DNA of 64,000 nt from Cycas panzhihuaensis (GCA_023213395.1 CM041465.1:132873741-132937740); one strand, 5' to 3'; positions 11,425 to 23,052 are shown, numbered from the stretch's first letter. The notes: generated by a model not told the origin, from the letters alone. Program-made: numbers and translations.

Positions 11425-12707
11425 TGGATCCGCAGGTGTCTTCTATTCTTGCTTGCAGGTACTCTGAGCTATATGGAGGTGTGTGGACGTGTTTTCACTC
11501 TGTTGCTAGCTATGCGAGTGTTGTTTGAGCCTGCTAAAGGTGCCGGATCTTTGTTTGACATTGCCAGTGAGTTTGTGTATCCTAGAGTTGATTGCTAGCC
11601 CTCTATTGCCGATGGGAGGGTGCAGAAACCCTGGCAAGCTTGTTGCAAAGCTGTGAAGTAATAAATATGGTCAATACAAAGGTATGCTCAATATATATTA
11701 ATCACCCGTTGATATTTAAGATTTGAATAATATATTTTGTAGCCTGTTATTGTATTATGACCTAGGTATTGTCAATATTTAGCAGCTGTGATATATTTTT
11801 GTCACCTGTTTGATAAATACATTGATATTTATCAATATATTGCTTTCTGGCCAAGGGTATATTATTATCGCATGTGAATATTAATAACTGCATGTTCACT
11901 ATGTGATATTGCCGTCTCCTGTTTGCATAAGTAATCCATGCCATCCTGCGTGTATATTATATTATGGCCTCCGTTCAATGTTCATATTTGTAGTCGCCCG
12001 TTTATTATTTGTCGGCTGCATATATCTATCAATGTCTGTGTGCTTAATATAAAGCCGCCTGTCGCCCATGTTGATTATTGTCGATGTAATTTATTCAATT
12101 TACATTCGATGTTCAGAATATATCGACTTTCATACGTGTTTTATTATCACCCATCCACATAACTGCGCCTACATCTGTTTGTTTGTCGCCCTTTGTTGGA
12201 GACTGTCATTTGTCTGGTTAGCCAAGTGTTATATGCAGTTCGTAGTTCGTCTATGCAATTTATAGTTCGCTTTGTTCATCTGCCGTTTATCAAAGTCATC
12301 AGATCGTTTAGTCGCCCGTGTGTTGAGTGGCCATGCCTGCGTGTTAGTATGAAGTCGTGTTTCTGCATGGAGATAATGAGCAGCCTGCAGAATGATTCAT
12401 AGCTCATGCCGTGATTCCTCCATTGAGCCATTGATCGTTGCCGGTTTTGATACTAATACAGCCGTGATATTGGTCTGCAACTGGGATGATATATATTTGG
12501 CAATTGCCCGCTGATATACGTTTACATTGCATCGTCTTAAATTGCCTGCCGCCTGTTTAGATTAATGAAGTTGCCGACTGTGTGATGAAAGACAACCGCC
12601 ATTTTGCCGTATGCATGCGTGACTATGCTACGCCGCCTCTTTTGGAAAGTTTATAAAGTCATTTTTGCGGTTTTATATATCTTTAATACAATATATCAAT
12701 ATATGAT
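11425..12707 (+). repeat. Y segment, copy 2
   Basis: 1283 bp, matching Y copy 1 with scattered substitutions and small indels (for example around 12118-12140). It ends ATATATCAATATATGAT directly before X copy 3, the same Y-to-X junction as between units 1 and 2. Confidence 0.85.
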
Positions 12708-14432
12708 ACGCCTTTGAAAATTGGGCATTATATTGGTTTTGTTAGTATTAATTCATATGAATATTAAAGGTTGTTAAGAAACCTTTAATAAAGAGTCTTT
12801 TATCTTGGTTTTAGTCTATCATTTCAATTGTATTAAGGTGTCTTTGATGAGATTATTTAAGAGATAAATAAGGCTTGAGTGCCTGAACCAAAGTTTGCAT
12901 GTTGATATATGAGGCTTGAATAGCAAAGTAAGTGGTCATTTGGTGAAGTATCAAATTGTCTTTGTTGCATGTGATTGTGTGACAAGGTTTAGTGGGTAGT
13001 ATAAGGTGACATTGTGCTCCTTGAGTGTGAGTTACATGAAGGAGTCTTAAGGGCGATGATGTGTGCTTGTTCCATGTGTATTACATGACAAGTTTTGGGC
13101 ATATGTTGTGCAGTTTTAAAGGCGAGAGTAAGGGCAAAATTGGGCGAGTTTCATGGGTAGGTTGAGAGAAGGTTTTAAGGGCGAGTTTGAGGGCGAGATT
13201 GGGTGAAGAAGGGCAAAGAAGAGCATGAGATACCTTCATTACAATTTATTACAAACTCTGTTACTCAGTTAGTGTGGCATAGATCATTGCACAAAGTTCG
13301 TGTTTATATGTGATTATTCAGTGATATAAGTGTGTTTATTCATGGTATACATTCGAGTTTAGTTGCATCAAATGTGTATGAGGTGATGAGGTTCAGAATT
13401 TGCCTGTATGATTGGTTGTCATTTATGATGGACCGTTATACTTTGCTAGTTGGACTGGTGATAGCATGAGGTTTTTGGCCTTATTGATGTTGGTTCAACA
13501 TGAATTCATATCAGAACAAGTCTGATATGGAACCGAGATAAAGTGCTTGATAAATTAAAGTGTGAATGGAAAGGTCTAAGACGAGTTGCCTTAAAATCAG
13601 TGATGCCTTTGTCATGGTATGTAGAGTTGACCTGTAAGGTTGCATTGCAGGTGAATATCATGATGCAGACGGTGAGGTTTGGTGCATGTTGTGGTTTGCC
13701 TCTCATGTTTTGTTGGCAGAAATTGTAGCAGACAGGTATCGGTACCCCTGTTGATACTGTTCGTAGCAGATTTTCCCCTATTATTATGTGTGTGGACAAA
13801 ATTAGAAGCCTTCCATTCGTTTCCTTTGGTGCATTGGAGTCCACACATCTTAAACGAAGATTGTTGTAGCAAGATTGCAAGAGTTTGAAGTGTATCAGTT
13901 GTTTAGCTTACAAACAGTGTGATCTGCAGGGGAAATGCATTGTGATCAGTCTAGATGTTCAGTTGATGAGTTTATGACGTACCATGTTGAGTGTCATTTG
14001 GTAACAGGTTTTATCCTTCATTGCTTCACTTTTCCATGATGTTATTCAATAGGTGTGGAGGTTTGTTTGCTTAACATTGTGCTTGAGACAAAAACAGGAC
14101 TTAGTGACAGATTGATGATGAGGGGTTGTTAAACGGTGAGACATGGATTACAACCCCATGTTCCATTGACAGTTGAAGACCTGCAGGATGATGGAAGATC
14201 ATGGATTAGCATGCCAGTCAAAGCTTGAGTTAGATACCAACGTTCCAATGAGTACAGATTCAGGATGGAGAGCTATATTGAAGCAAAGAACCTAGTCGAT
14301 TTGCAAGTTGGTAAGCTTGTTGCGCAGGATGTCTAGCAGAAAGAAGGATTGAGGTATGATGAAACATTTGCACTAGTTTCTATGTTATTTTTGGTCCATT
14401 TGATCCTTACTTTAGTAGCTTCAGATAGTTGG
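12708..14432 (+). repeat. X segment, copy 3 (continues into real copia RT)
   Basis: 1725 bp, as similar to copies 1 and 2 as they are to each other. Unlike those, it is not followed by Y. The next residues keep a copia RT-like order (SAFLNEDLK), so this copy keeps the original junction and Y is the foreign part in copies 1 and 2. Confidence 0.8.
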
Positions 14433-14750
14433 GTATCGTATTGTATCATATCAGCGTTCCTTAACGAAGACTTGAAGAGGCGATTCACATGGCTCAAGTG
14501 GCTCAACCTCTTGGTTTAGTCAAAGGAATATGGCTAAGTTGAATGGACAAAGTGTCAGTTGTAGAGAGAGAGTTGTATGGTTACAGGTCTGTTGGAGCAT
14601 TTCCAAAGAATTGAGCACATACAAGGCATGGCACCATTACATCCGATTGATGATCACTACATCGACGTTCGTGCATATTGGGTTGGCTAAGGTTATCCTT
14701 GAGAGGGGATTTATTCCCAATAATAATCCTTGTTGCCCCACATTTACATT
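14433..14750 (+). pseudogene. copia RT and RNase H remnants
   Basis: Right after X copy 3, one frame gives SAFLNEDLK, equivalent to the copia RT block DVKSAFLNGDLEEE. It is followed by HMAQVAQPLGLVKG in another frame. At about 14650-14690 HYIDVRAYW matches the RNase H C-terminal motif KHIDVRYHF. Most of RT, including the YVDD region, is deleted between these two points. Confidence 0.7.
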
Positions 14751-14759
14751 AAGAGGGGA
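14748..14759 (+). other. Polypurine tract
   Basis: ATTAAGAGGGGA directly precedes the TG of the following LTR, the standard plus-strand primer position. Confidence 0.75.
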
Positions 14760-15108
14760 TGTTAAAATGTGTGACCATACCACCTTAATGTAAAGTGGGC
14801 CTCCCTATTTTTATGCCTAATTATGTGGAGGAATTGTCTTGATTGTAGTGACCTAATAGATGTAATTGTAATTATATTGGCACTTTAGATCTATAAATAT
14901 AGATCAAAGTCCAACTTTGTTGCATCATCATTTTGTCATAATGTGAATTATTATTCTTTGTAGGTTTTCACCCGTAAGGGTTTCCCATGGCAATCTAGTG
15001 TCCTATGTGATTGGTTCCTGCTTAATATCTGCCTGATGTGAAATATCTTGTTGACCTTGTTTGCTTCAGTTGCATTTTTTAAGATTTAGGACAGTTATGC
15101 TACACCCG
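14760..15108 (+). repeat. 3' LTR of the copia tail (right end approximate)
   Basis: Starts TGTTAAAATGTGTGACC after the PPT. It contains a TATA element inside a palindrome-like stretch and the copia U5-style motif CACCCGTAAGGGTTTCCCA near 14968-14990. The right end is set at the ACA near 15108, although an ACA at 15093 is also possible. There is no second copy in the window. Confidence 0.7.
14888..14905 (+). promoter_or_regulatory. TATA element in copia LTR
   Basis: TATAAATA at 14892-14899 sits in the near-palindrome GATCTATAAATATAGATC. Its position, about 130 bp into the LTR, fits the U3 promoter that would start genomic RNA of the element. Confidence 0.55.
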
Positions 15109-15413
15109 ACATTGGAGAGTGAAAGATGATGGCCCATTGAAGGGCATCCACGTTAAAGAACACAAGTGTGGCAACCTTAGAAAAAAGGAAATAGAAAAAA
15201 AAAAAAAACTCAAATAACAGAAAGTAAACAAGCGGTAACTCATTAAGAAGATTGGTGACTTGTGGAGAGGTGCCTCAGGAGGAGAATGGTAGACCAAATT
15301 GCATGCAACGTCTTTTTGTGTTGAGCTATAGATATGAGAATAGAAGCATTTGCATGAACCCTACATAAGATGTTTTACACTATTGTAGACCATAGCGTTG
15401 AGGGAGTGAAGTG
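15109..15413. other. Unassigned spacer between copia tail and C3
   Basis: About 305 bp with an A-rich run near 15195-15210. I recognise no coding motif or LTR boundary. It is the left flank of the C3 insertion. Confidence 0.6.
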
Positions 15414-15765
15414 TGCTAATGCCTAAGGTCATTTGCATTAGAGTTAGATTAATAAGAGTCATTCCATAACTTAGGAAAATTGACTCTAATGTAATGTTAT
15501 AATACTCACTTAAGTGAAATGCACTTTATGTGCATCTATGTAATTTCACTTAAGTTTCATGTGAATTTATTTAAGCGGGAAAATCCTAATCAAATTCTCT
15601 TATCAATAAAAGGTGAAATCGAAAGGGATGAGTTAGTGATCTCATCTCCTCTTTTGAGTTCTCAAATTTGCCTCTTGTATCTTGAGTGAATTCTTACTTT
15701 TGTCTCCATTCATGTTTGCCATTGTGAAGTGTTAGAGTGGGCAACCTAGATCCATTGCTCTAACA
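15414..15765 (+). repeat. 5' LTR of C3
   Basis: 352 bp, starts TGCTAATGCCTAAGG (ancestral TGTTAATG) and ends CTCTAACA. It aligns along its whole length with 33308-33658. The PBS follows two bases later. Confidence 0.93.
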
Positions 15766-15767
15766 AG

Positions 15768-15781
15768 TGGTATTATAGCTT
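15768..15781 (+). other. Primer-binding site of C3
   Basis: TGGTATTATAGCTT resembles the initiator tRNA-Met complement TGGTATCAGAGC, with substitutions C to T and G to T. It lies two bases after the LTR end. Confidence 0.75.
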
Positions 15782-17785
15782 TGTTGTATTGCCTCACCAC
15801 ACTCACTTACACAGAGACCAAGAAGCAATATCCTCTCCTTCACCTCTACATGTGAAGTGAGAGTTGAGTATTATATTTTTACAATTTTTTTTTTAATATA
15901 TTTACATGCAAAAGAGCTCTTTTTTTTTATAGAATCTATAAATACTTTTTGTATTTTCCTCGTATCCATGTGCAATATTGTAGGTACAATGAGAGGAAAA
16001 CCTTGTATATACTTTCAGCTGCACATTGAAGCTGATTTAAGGCTGAAATCAGCCAGTTTTCAGCATTGTTTTTTGCAGATCTGAAGAGCATTTAACACAA
16101 AAAGTCAAAAGAAATAAAAGTGTTTAGATTGCTACCAAATTTTCCAGATAAAGTAGCCCCTGCATGGTGATCATTTTTTACTACTGGAGCAACGTGAGAT
16201 TTCGAGGTTAAGGGGTCAAACAACCTGTTTTAGGCGATCACTCTCCAAATTCAAAAATCTCAGATTTGAAAAAATTTGAGGACTTCTTTCCTATTGTAAT
16301 ATATATTTTCGCATCTCCTCATCCTGATCTATCATTTGGGATAGGTCTTGCGTGAATCCGACACTCCATTGAAAAGTTATAAGTGTTTTTGGGTTTCCCA
16401 GTACATTTTGGCCGCAAGCTAAAATAGGTTTTTTTTTTAATAAAATTTGTTAAAAATTTTTATATATTTGTGAAGTGCAGGTGAAGGGCAAAAAAATTTG
16501 AATTTTTTTTTTTTTTTTTTAAATTTGTGTAATACAGCAATATACCAGACGATACAATTTGCCCAACAGCAGACTTGGCTTGTTGAAAATTTAATTTTTT
16601 AGCATAGATTATAATTCTGAATTCCCCCCCCCCCCCCCCTTATTTCAAAAAAAAAAAAGAGAAAAAGGGGTTTTTAATCATTTTGAGGCCTTCTTTAAAG
16701 GCATTTTTTAGGTATTTGTAAAGCAAAAAGTGCACAAATATTTTTGTACTACCACATCATCTGGATCGGAGTAATATCCGATGATATGACATTATTCATG
16801 TGCATTATTTTTGACACACTTACAAGCTTTTTAGACACATCATCAAGTGCCACATAGACACTAAGGAGGACACTTCATCATAAAAAAGAAAGACACAAGC
16901 AAGTACAAAAGTGAAGTATTTATTTTTAGTTGTCATTTTCATAAAAGCAAGCGATAACATTGAACATTATTCCCTAAAATGAATACATCTACGTTTGTTT
17001 TTTACTGTCACTTAGCACCTGTTTGCACATTCGCATAGGTTGATATACTTAGGTTGGCCAAATTTCGGGCCCTAAGGGAGGTGTGGGTTTCCAAGTGGGA
17101 CAGGTCATTAACCAGAATATTGGTAGAGGGACAAGTTAGCCATACCTATGGCCTTTAATCAGAGATTATCTTGATAACCAATGGGGACAACTAAAACCTT
17201 AATCAAGATTAAAATTGGACCGATCCAATATCCGTCATAGCCATGGGATATGCATGTACCAATATTCGGAGTAGGTATATCGCTACTCATTGGTGAATGA
17301 GGTGAGGATTGGCAATACTTGGGCTCCACATTATTTTGGTAATGGTACGAGTATCGTGGGTGAAGGCCATAAATCATTATTAGTAGCAGCCCCCTTAGGC
17401 ATCGTACAACACCTCGCCGACTATAGACTCGAGCTGAGGTTAGTGGATTGCACACATCCTACACACATGGCTTACAGTTATGATTTGCACCACTCTTTGC
17501 TTGACAGCTACATAGGCCATATCTTGATTATTTATTTATACGCATCATCATTTTTGTGTATCATATGCTTCACATTCACTTTATATCCATGTTGCGACAA
17601 GTGTACTAGCCACAAGTGTTGGTGGCAAACATCATTTGCTTGCATATCATATAGACTTCCTTCTTCATTTCTCATATCTTTGCTATGACAGGAGACATTG
17701 CCATAAGTGTCCATGGCTTATTCATTCTCATAAAGCTTACATCACATTCTCTTTCTTCTCTTCTTTATACACATCACCACTATGT
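15782..17785 (+). other. Long noncoding leader of C3
   Basis: About 2.0 kb between PBS and recognisable gag. It holds T-rich and A-rich runs, a C homopolymer of about 15 at 16626-16640, and a mixed-composition segment (about 16980-17500) with no recognisable domain. Open frames at 15857-16084 and 17290-17688 show no family motifs. The length is unusual for copia, where leaders are typically far shorter. Confidence 0.6.
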
Positions 17786-18279
17786 TGTACAACTTCAAAC
17801 AAAATGTGAATTGCATACTAAAGGGCAAGGACAATTGGGACATTTGGTATACAGGCATAAAAAATGCAGCAAAGTACGAGGGACTCTAGATGGATCACAT
17901 GAAGCTCACACCCGTCGTACCTACTATTGCCACTATAGGACAAACAAAAGGTACTCCACCAGTTGTTCCAACAGACCTAGCAGCTAGACAACAATGGATT
18001 CTTGAAGACCAAAAGCTATGAGTAGACATACTATTAGTCACAGACTACAACTTGCATAACCTGATCAACAACACACAACACGACACTGTATACAAAGTTC
18101 TCGAAGTTCTAAAGAGAAACTTTGATACTCGATCAGACTTGGAATTTGTTCACATTGTCTTAAAAATGAATAAGATGAAGATGCAGAAAGGGAAGGCACA
18201 TGAGACAATCAATGCTCTTTGCCCAATCAAACAAGCTATCAACAAGGACTTCAAAACACAATGCATCACATGGGCATTC
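17786..18279 (+). pseudogene. copia gag, first part, C3
   Basis: One frame reads ILKGKDNWDIWYTGIKNAA, the N-terminal W-rich signature of copia Gag (L-x-G-x-N-Y/W-x-x-W). It is followed by TDLAARQQWILEDQKL and, after a stop, VYKVLEVLKRNFDTRSDLEF. It is cut at 18279 by the G1 insertion and resumes at 28789. Stops occur before the insertion point. Confidence 0.85.
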
Positions 18280-19110
18280 TATTGGGACATATTTTGACAC
18301 ACTAGGCTACATGGATACCAAGGTAGGTTGTGTGACCATGGAGGTGCAAGTACGGACCGTACGGAGGTACGCATAAAGCAAAAAAAGAGGAAAAGCAACA
18401 TTCTGGGTACATATGACAAGTACATACCTGAAAAGGTATGCAACACAGTATACGTACCTCTTGCGGTATGCCAATAAACAGAAAGGGTATACACGACAAG
18501 AACCTGATCAAGGATACCTGGGATGATGTCATCAGTGCCTAAAGACGTACGTATGAGTGTACGGATGGATAAGACAACAGTTAAGGTGATTAACTAATGA
18601 TTAACAAAGAGGTATGCATATAGCTGAAAGGGTACGATTATGACTGGGAATCATAACCCTTCACCGAAGGGACACAAAGAAGCCACATTTAAGGGACCCC
18701 ACAAGGACCATTCCAATAGGGTGAGATCCAAGTATTCCAGACATACAAAGTACGGTGAGCCAAGACGTATGCCGGTGACCTGAGGCGGTGCATAAGGATG
18801 TATACCTTCCGTAAATGTATATGACAACATTAGTGTATATGGTTGGAATGCACAGGGAATGCATTCTAGCACCTATTGTGTAAAGACTTACTGCTTAATA
18901 AAGGAAGAGTTACATGGAAAGTATTGATTCTATGTGTTTTATGAGGATTAAATGATGAATACTGCTATAAACTTTGATATAATTGTATGGAATTATGAAT
19001 AAATCTGTGTTGATTTAAGTGTATGAAGCATGTTGATTGTATCCTAGACTAGACTACCAGTAATACTTGCCAAGTGTACTTATCTTAGTAGGGAGATACA
19101 TAAGTGAACA
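18280..19110 (+). repeat. 5' LTR of G1
   Basis: 831 bp, starts TATTGGGACATATTTTGACA (TG decayed to TA) and ends AAGTGAACA. It aligns with 27949-28788 and, less closely, with 5983-6672 and 43454-44408. It is rich in GTAC, GTATGC and GCATAC words that form short hairpins, and has one copy of the GAGAGCCAAGTATTCC block found repeated in the other LTRs. Confidence 0.95.
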
Positions 19111-19111
19111 T

Positions 19112-19124
19112 TGGTTCTGTTGCC
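19112..19124 (+). other. Primer-binding site of G1 (tRNA-Glu-like)
   Basis: TGGTTCTGTTGCC starts one base after the LTR. From memory of plant tRNA-Glu (UUC), its 3'-end complement begins TGGTTCCGTTGCC, which would be 12 of 13 matches. The related element at 43454 has TGGTTCCATTTCC at the same place. The tRNA assignment should be confirmed against a tRNA set. Confidence 0.6.
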
Positions 19125-19252
19125 TACGTCCACTGAAGAAGGAGTAAGGCCAGGAGTTTCACAAAGGGGGGCATGTTCAAAGGACAAAGGACCTTAGCTA
19201 TCATCATGATGGCATGCTGTAACTAAGCCTCCGGCAGCCAGGGGACCTTCCA

Positions 19253-21300
19253 ATGCCACCTAAGAGGCCTTTGAAAGTGGGAGAGCCACAAAAGGATACT
19301 TCACCTAAGAGGAAAGAAACAAGCAGACAAAGGGCATTACGATGGTCAAAGGAGTCAAAATTGAAAAGGGCAAGAAAACTAAGTTCGCATAATAACGAGA
19401 CTAAGGGACAGTCCGGTGAAGAATCTGAAGCAAGTGGAGCCCAGACACCTCAGGATCAAGAAGAGGGAAACATTGGCAAGCAAATGATATTAACACCTGC
19501 CCCAATCAAGTATGACCTATTTAGCCTAGAAAGGGAAGAAAAACCAAAAGTGAATGAGGAACATAAAGACGCCCTAAGGAAGGAGAAGAATACACTTGTG
19601 GAGGATACCCCAAAGGACCTAAGTGATAACAAGAAGAAGGTGGAGAAAGGTCCCTCAACATATGGGAAAATAAGTTAACAAGACAACTTTTCGAGGATTC
19701 ATCAGACAGAGGGTCCGAGCAATCGTATATAGTGGTCACACCATTGACAGTACAAGTACCAGGTGTGTCGGAGCCTATACACCTTAAGACACCATTTAAG
19801 AATCCCCTATTTGGAAGGGATAACATTGTAGTAAGTACTCCACATACACCACCTAAAGTGAAAGGTGGGAAAGAAGGAGTGGAATCCTTTGAGGAGGTAA
19901 GAGAGGAAGAATCACCATTGGGTGGGACACCAGTGCAGTTACCTAGAATGGATGACTACAAAGATTTTGGCAAATTGATCTTCAATGACACCTCAGATGC
20001 AGCTGAGCATATATATTTGTTCCAGAACTTGATTGATATAAAGAAAATTAGAGACGAGGATGAAATAAAAGCAAGATTTGCTTGCACACTGAGGGGAGTA
20101 CCATTAGCATGGTACAAGGAATTGAATAAAAAGGAAACATAGGCCAATATAAAGAAGTCTTTTGAAGAAAGGTTTCAGAAGTTTAGAAGCAACGAAGCTG
20201 TGGAAATCGCCTTAAGGGAAATCAAACAGAGACCGGGAGAATCGGTATTGACTTATATCAACGGTATGAAAATCATCGCTGCCAATATGATCAACGAGAC
20301 AATGACAGATCACAACATGAAGAATTATTTTGTCAGAGGATTAAATGAAAAGTCGAGATCTATGATGCATGCACATCCATTGAAATTGTTCAAAAACACC
20401 CAGGAGTTGGCACTAGATTTTGAAGCAAAGATGGATGCTCAAGCAGAAGGGCACGATCCCCTCCTACTAAGATTACAAGAGGAAATAAGGGAGATAAAGC
20501 AAAATCAGCATAACCGACCCTTCTATCAGGTGAGAGTCTCGGAAGAAGAATCAGAAGTGGAAGCTTTGAGAAAGGAAGTAGCAAGATTAAAGATGAAAAA
20601 TAGCAGAGAAGAGGAAGTGGCAAAGAAAAAGAATGATCGAGAGTTTAAGGTTGAAAAATGGTGCCACATCTGCGAAGAAAGTTCACACACGACAAAGGAA
20701 TGTGAAATCAATTTGAAAAATAGTGCAATGCACCAAAGGGACAAATGGTGCCACATATGTGATATGGATAGTCATACGACAAAGGATTATTTTTACAACC
20801 CTAGAGGAAGATCATATAGAGGACAAGGTGGGGGAAAAGGAGGTAACCCACCTCAGAATGTATACACAACAAGGAGTACGCAGGAATTCTCGAAGAAGAA
20901 GCAACCAATGGGGAGATGCCTCGTATGTCTACAGTTCGGGCATTGGAAATTGAAATGCCCAACTAAGCAGGAGTACAAACACAAACCGTTCGTATGTAAC
21001 ACTTGCGGGCCAAGTGAACATAGAATGGAAGATTACAAAGGGAAAGCTAATGCAACCAATTTAATGATGATCATACCAAAAAATAGTAAGAACGTGAAAC
21101 TACAAAAGAAGCAAAAAGAGAACACGGAAGAAGGGTATCCAAACCCACAAACTGAGATAAACCGATTCATACAATCAAAGCAGATATTGGGAGAGTTAAC
21201 CCAGACTGACACTATGCTGCCAATGGGTAAACTGGAAACTAAACATGTGTATGTAAGAAAAAATAAACAAAAGAAAAAGGAGAGAATACCAGAGGAATAA
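19253..21300 (+). pseudogene. gypsy gag with four zinc knuckles, G1
   Basis: Starts MPPKRPLKVGEPQKDTS. A basic, Lys/Arg-rich N terminus is interrupted at 19678. The capsid-like Retrotrans_gag block (FGKLIFNDTSDAAEHIYLFQ, then LRGVPLAWYKEL, then FEERFQKFRSNEA) covers about 19970-20190, with a stop at 20140. A 366-codon open stretch follows (20200-21300). Four C-x2-C-x4-H-x4-C knuckles are centred near 20680, 20770, 20935 and 21015. Knuckles 1 and 3 are complete; knuckles 2 and 4 have the last Cys changed to Tyr. A coiled-coil-like, Glu/Lys-rich stretch precedes knuckle 1. Confidence 0.9.
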
Positions 21301-21315
21301 AAAACACAACCTCAA

Positions 21316-21804
21316 GTGGTACAAATGGAAGAATTATTTAAGGGACTACCAGCAGAGAATATTCCATGGATGTTATTATTGATGGAAAACTTGGTTAAAC
21401 AATTACAATTAACAATCCCACTATGTCAAGTGATAGATTGGATTAAAGGAGGAATATTACGTCAACAAAGAATTACCAATAGTTTAAAGAAAGTAATGCC
21501 ATCCTTCGATATGGACCCAATGGTAACAATCACTGTGTTGGGAGAAAAGTTCTCAAGGGTAATCGTGGATGGAGGCGCTGTTGTGAATGTACTACCAACC
21601 TCGACATGGCGGAAGTTGGAGAGTCCAAAGTTGGAAGCAACAACTTATTCGTTGAATTTAGCAAATGAATTGCTAGTACGACCCATGGGAAAACTTGCCA
21701 ACATCAAGGTGGATGTGGCAAGAATTGTCGTCAAAATCAATTTCACAATTGTGGAAATAAAGAAGGGTGCAACACCCTATCCAGCCTTATTGGGGAGACC
21801 TTAG
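21316..21804 (+). pseudogene. gypsy aspartic protease, G1
   Basis: The frame contains VIVDGGAVVNVLPTSTWRKL, the D-G/S-G-A active-site loop of plant gypsy proteases, and ends PYPALLGRP, the flap/LLGR region. The catalytic Asp is present. The frame continues as a separate open stretch at 21853-22308 after a stop. Confidence 0.88.
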
Positions 21805-21852
21805 TTATACAAAACACAATGTCTCCAAAGTTGGAGAGATGTAACCTTCACA

Positions 21853-22308
21853 TTGTCAGATGGAGGAAATGAAGTGGTACTACCAATGTTGGGGAAGAAT
21901 TTGATCAAAGTAATACCCAACGACAGTTCAAGCATGACCATTGTGAGTGAAGCAACAACATTTTCGTTTGACAAAGATAATCTATGCCACACGGCTGAAG
22001 AACCAACCAAAATAATCGACCTCCAAGAGACAAAGCCAACTTACTTCGAAGAAATTTACAACTCTTCAAATGATGAAAATGGAATGAAATTTGTAGACTA
22101 TTGTTTGCAAGATGCCTATGAAGTTAATTCTCCTTCTCATAGATGTAATTTACTATCCAAATATGTAACTGAAGACATTAACGATAATTCAAATTCTTTC
22201 GAGTATATGGCAACTAACAATAGTGTAGCAAATAATACAGAAACTAATAATAACCTAACCCTAGATCAAAATCCCCTAGTATACCTAGTTTATTCCATAA
22301 CTCTATAG
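21853..22308 (+). other. Post-protease linker frame, G1
   Basis: A 151-codon open stretch, rich in Asn, Ser and Thr, directly downstream of the protease. No domain recognised. It probably belongs to the polyprotein linker between protease and the next module. About 75 bp of low-complexity C/T/A sequence (about 22310-22385) follow. Confidence 0.6.
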
Positions 22309-22384
22309 TATCTAGTACTAATCCTAACCCCTCCTCTACCCTAGGTGTGGGTCCTAAGGTAGATTACCTATCCCCCCCTATTAC

Positions 22385-23052
22385 AACCTGGGGAAGGAAG
22401 TAGTAATCCTTCCTCATCCTCTTCAAAAGTATACCCACCCAACAATCGGTCCCTTCCAAGAATTGGCGCCAAACCCGAGGAAATGGAGGAGGAACCGGCC
22501 GAAAATACTTTTAGAGACTCAGGTCTAGGCAGTAGGGTAACCATCCCTGAGGAGAGAAACTTCGAAACTTACATTGGATATTATGTTAAACCCTTTTATG
22601 GCGAGCAATTATATGGAACTATCCAGTTAACCCATTGCATAGAATACTAGATGGAGGAAGAAAACTGAGACAAAAGTCAGTGGCAGAGGGATCTAGTACT
22701 CACCTTACAGGGAACGGCCTGGTGTTGGTACTTAGCCCACCAAGCTACCCTCTAGGGATGGAAGGAATTACAAGCTACATTTAGAGTACGATCCGACCAC
22801 CCTAAACAATTAAACATTCCATTATTCCATGTTGGGAAATGCCCTATCAAATATATTTGAAAATGTAAACAAGAATGGACATCCTTAAGCATACCAAAGA
22901 AAACATGGTCTAACCTCTTTTATCACACCCTAGGACAAGTGGCAAGGGATTGGTTCTTAGGAAAAGAACAGAACCTAGATGTAACTTAGGGAAACCTTAA
23001 AAAATCTTTTATAAAAACTTTTTGACATTTGTCAGAAGATAAGGAGCCATAA
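22385..23052 (+). pseudogene. Second gag-like module between protease and RT, G1
   Basis: A single frame with six or more in-frame stops but no frameshift. It contains LVLTLQGTAWCWYLAHQATL, stop, GWKELQATFRV, and later LGQVARDWFLGKEQNLDVT, stop, GNLKKSFIKTF. Both parts have the L-x-G-x-A-x-x-W-Y/F ... W-x-x-L-x-x-x-F pattern of Retrotrans_gag capsid domains. The normal Gag already lies upstream at 19253-21300, so this is additional. A direct duplication of about 30 bp follows it at 23041-23122. Confidence 0.65.

Larger units (their letters stand above)
6673..14432 (+). repeat. Tandem array of about 3.0-kb units (X-Y-X-Y-X)
   Basis: The sequence starting ACGCCTTTGAAAATTGGGC recurs at 6673, 9698 and 12708, giving periods of 3025 and 3010 bp. 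Two full units and a partial third of 1725 bp are highly similar along their length. Each full unit is X (about 1.73 kb) plus Y (about 1.28 kb). The third copy contains X only and then runs into a different, true copia continuation at 14433. A 16-bp local duplication (CATGTTGATATATTTG) is present only in unit 1 near 6865-6895. The array is bounded on the left by the truncated LTR. Confidence 0.93.

Noticed and set aside
6673-14432. Tandem array as CRISPR or satellite
   Set aside because: The units are 3 kb, with no short repeat-spacer pattern, and there are only two to three copies. Better explained by unequal exchange in retroelement DNA.
16500-16640. Poly-T and poly-C runs as a LINE or SINE tail
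   Set aside because: No target-site duplication, no LINE RT and no pol III boxes nearby. They look like homopolymer expansions in the leader.
17290-17688. 132-codon open frame in the C3 leader as a host gene
   Set aside because: No motif, and it lies between PBS and gag of a retroelement with nothing to support translation.
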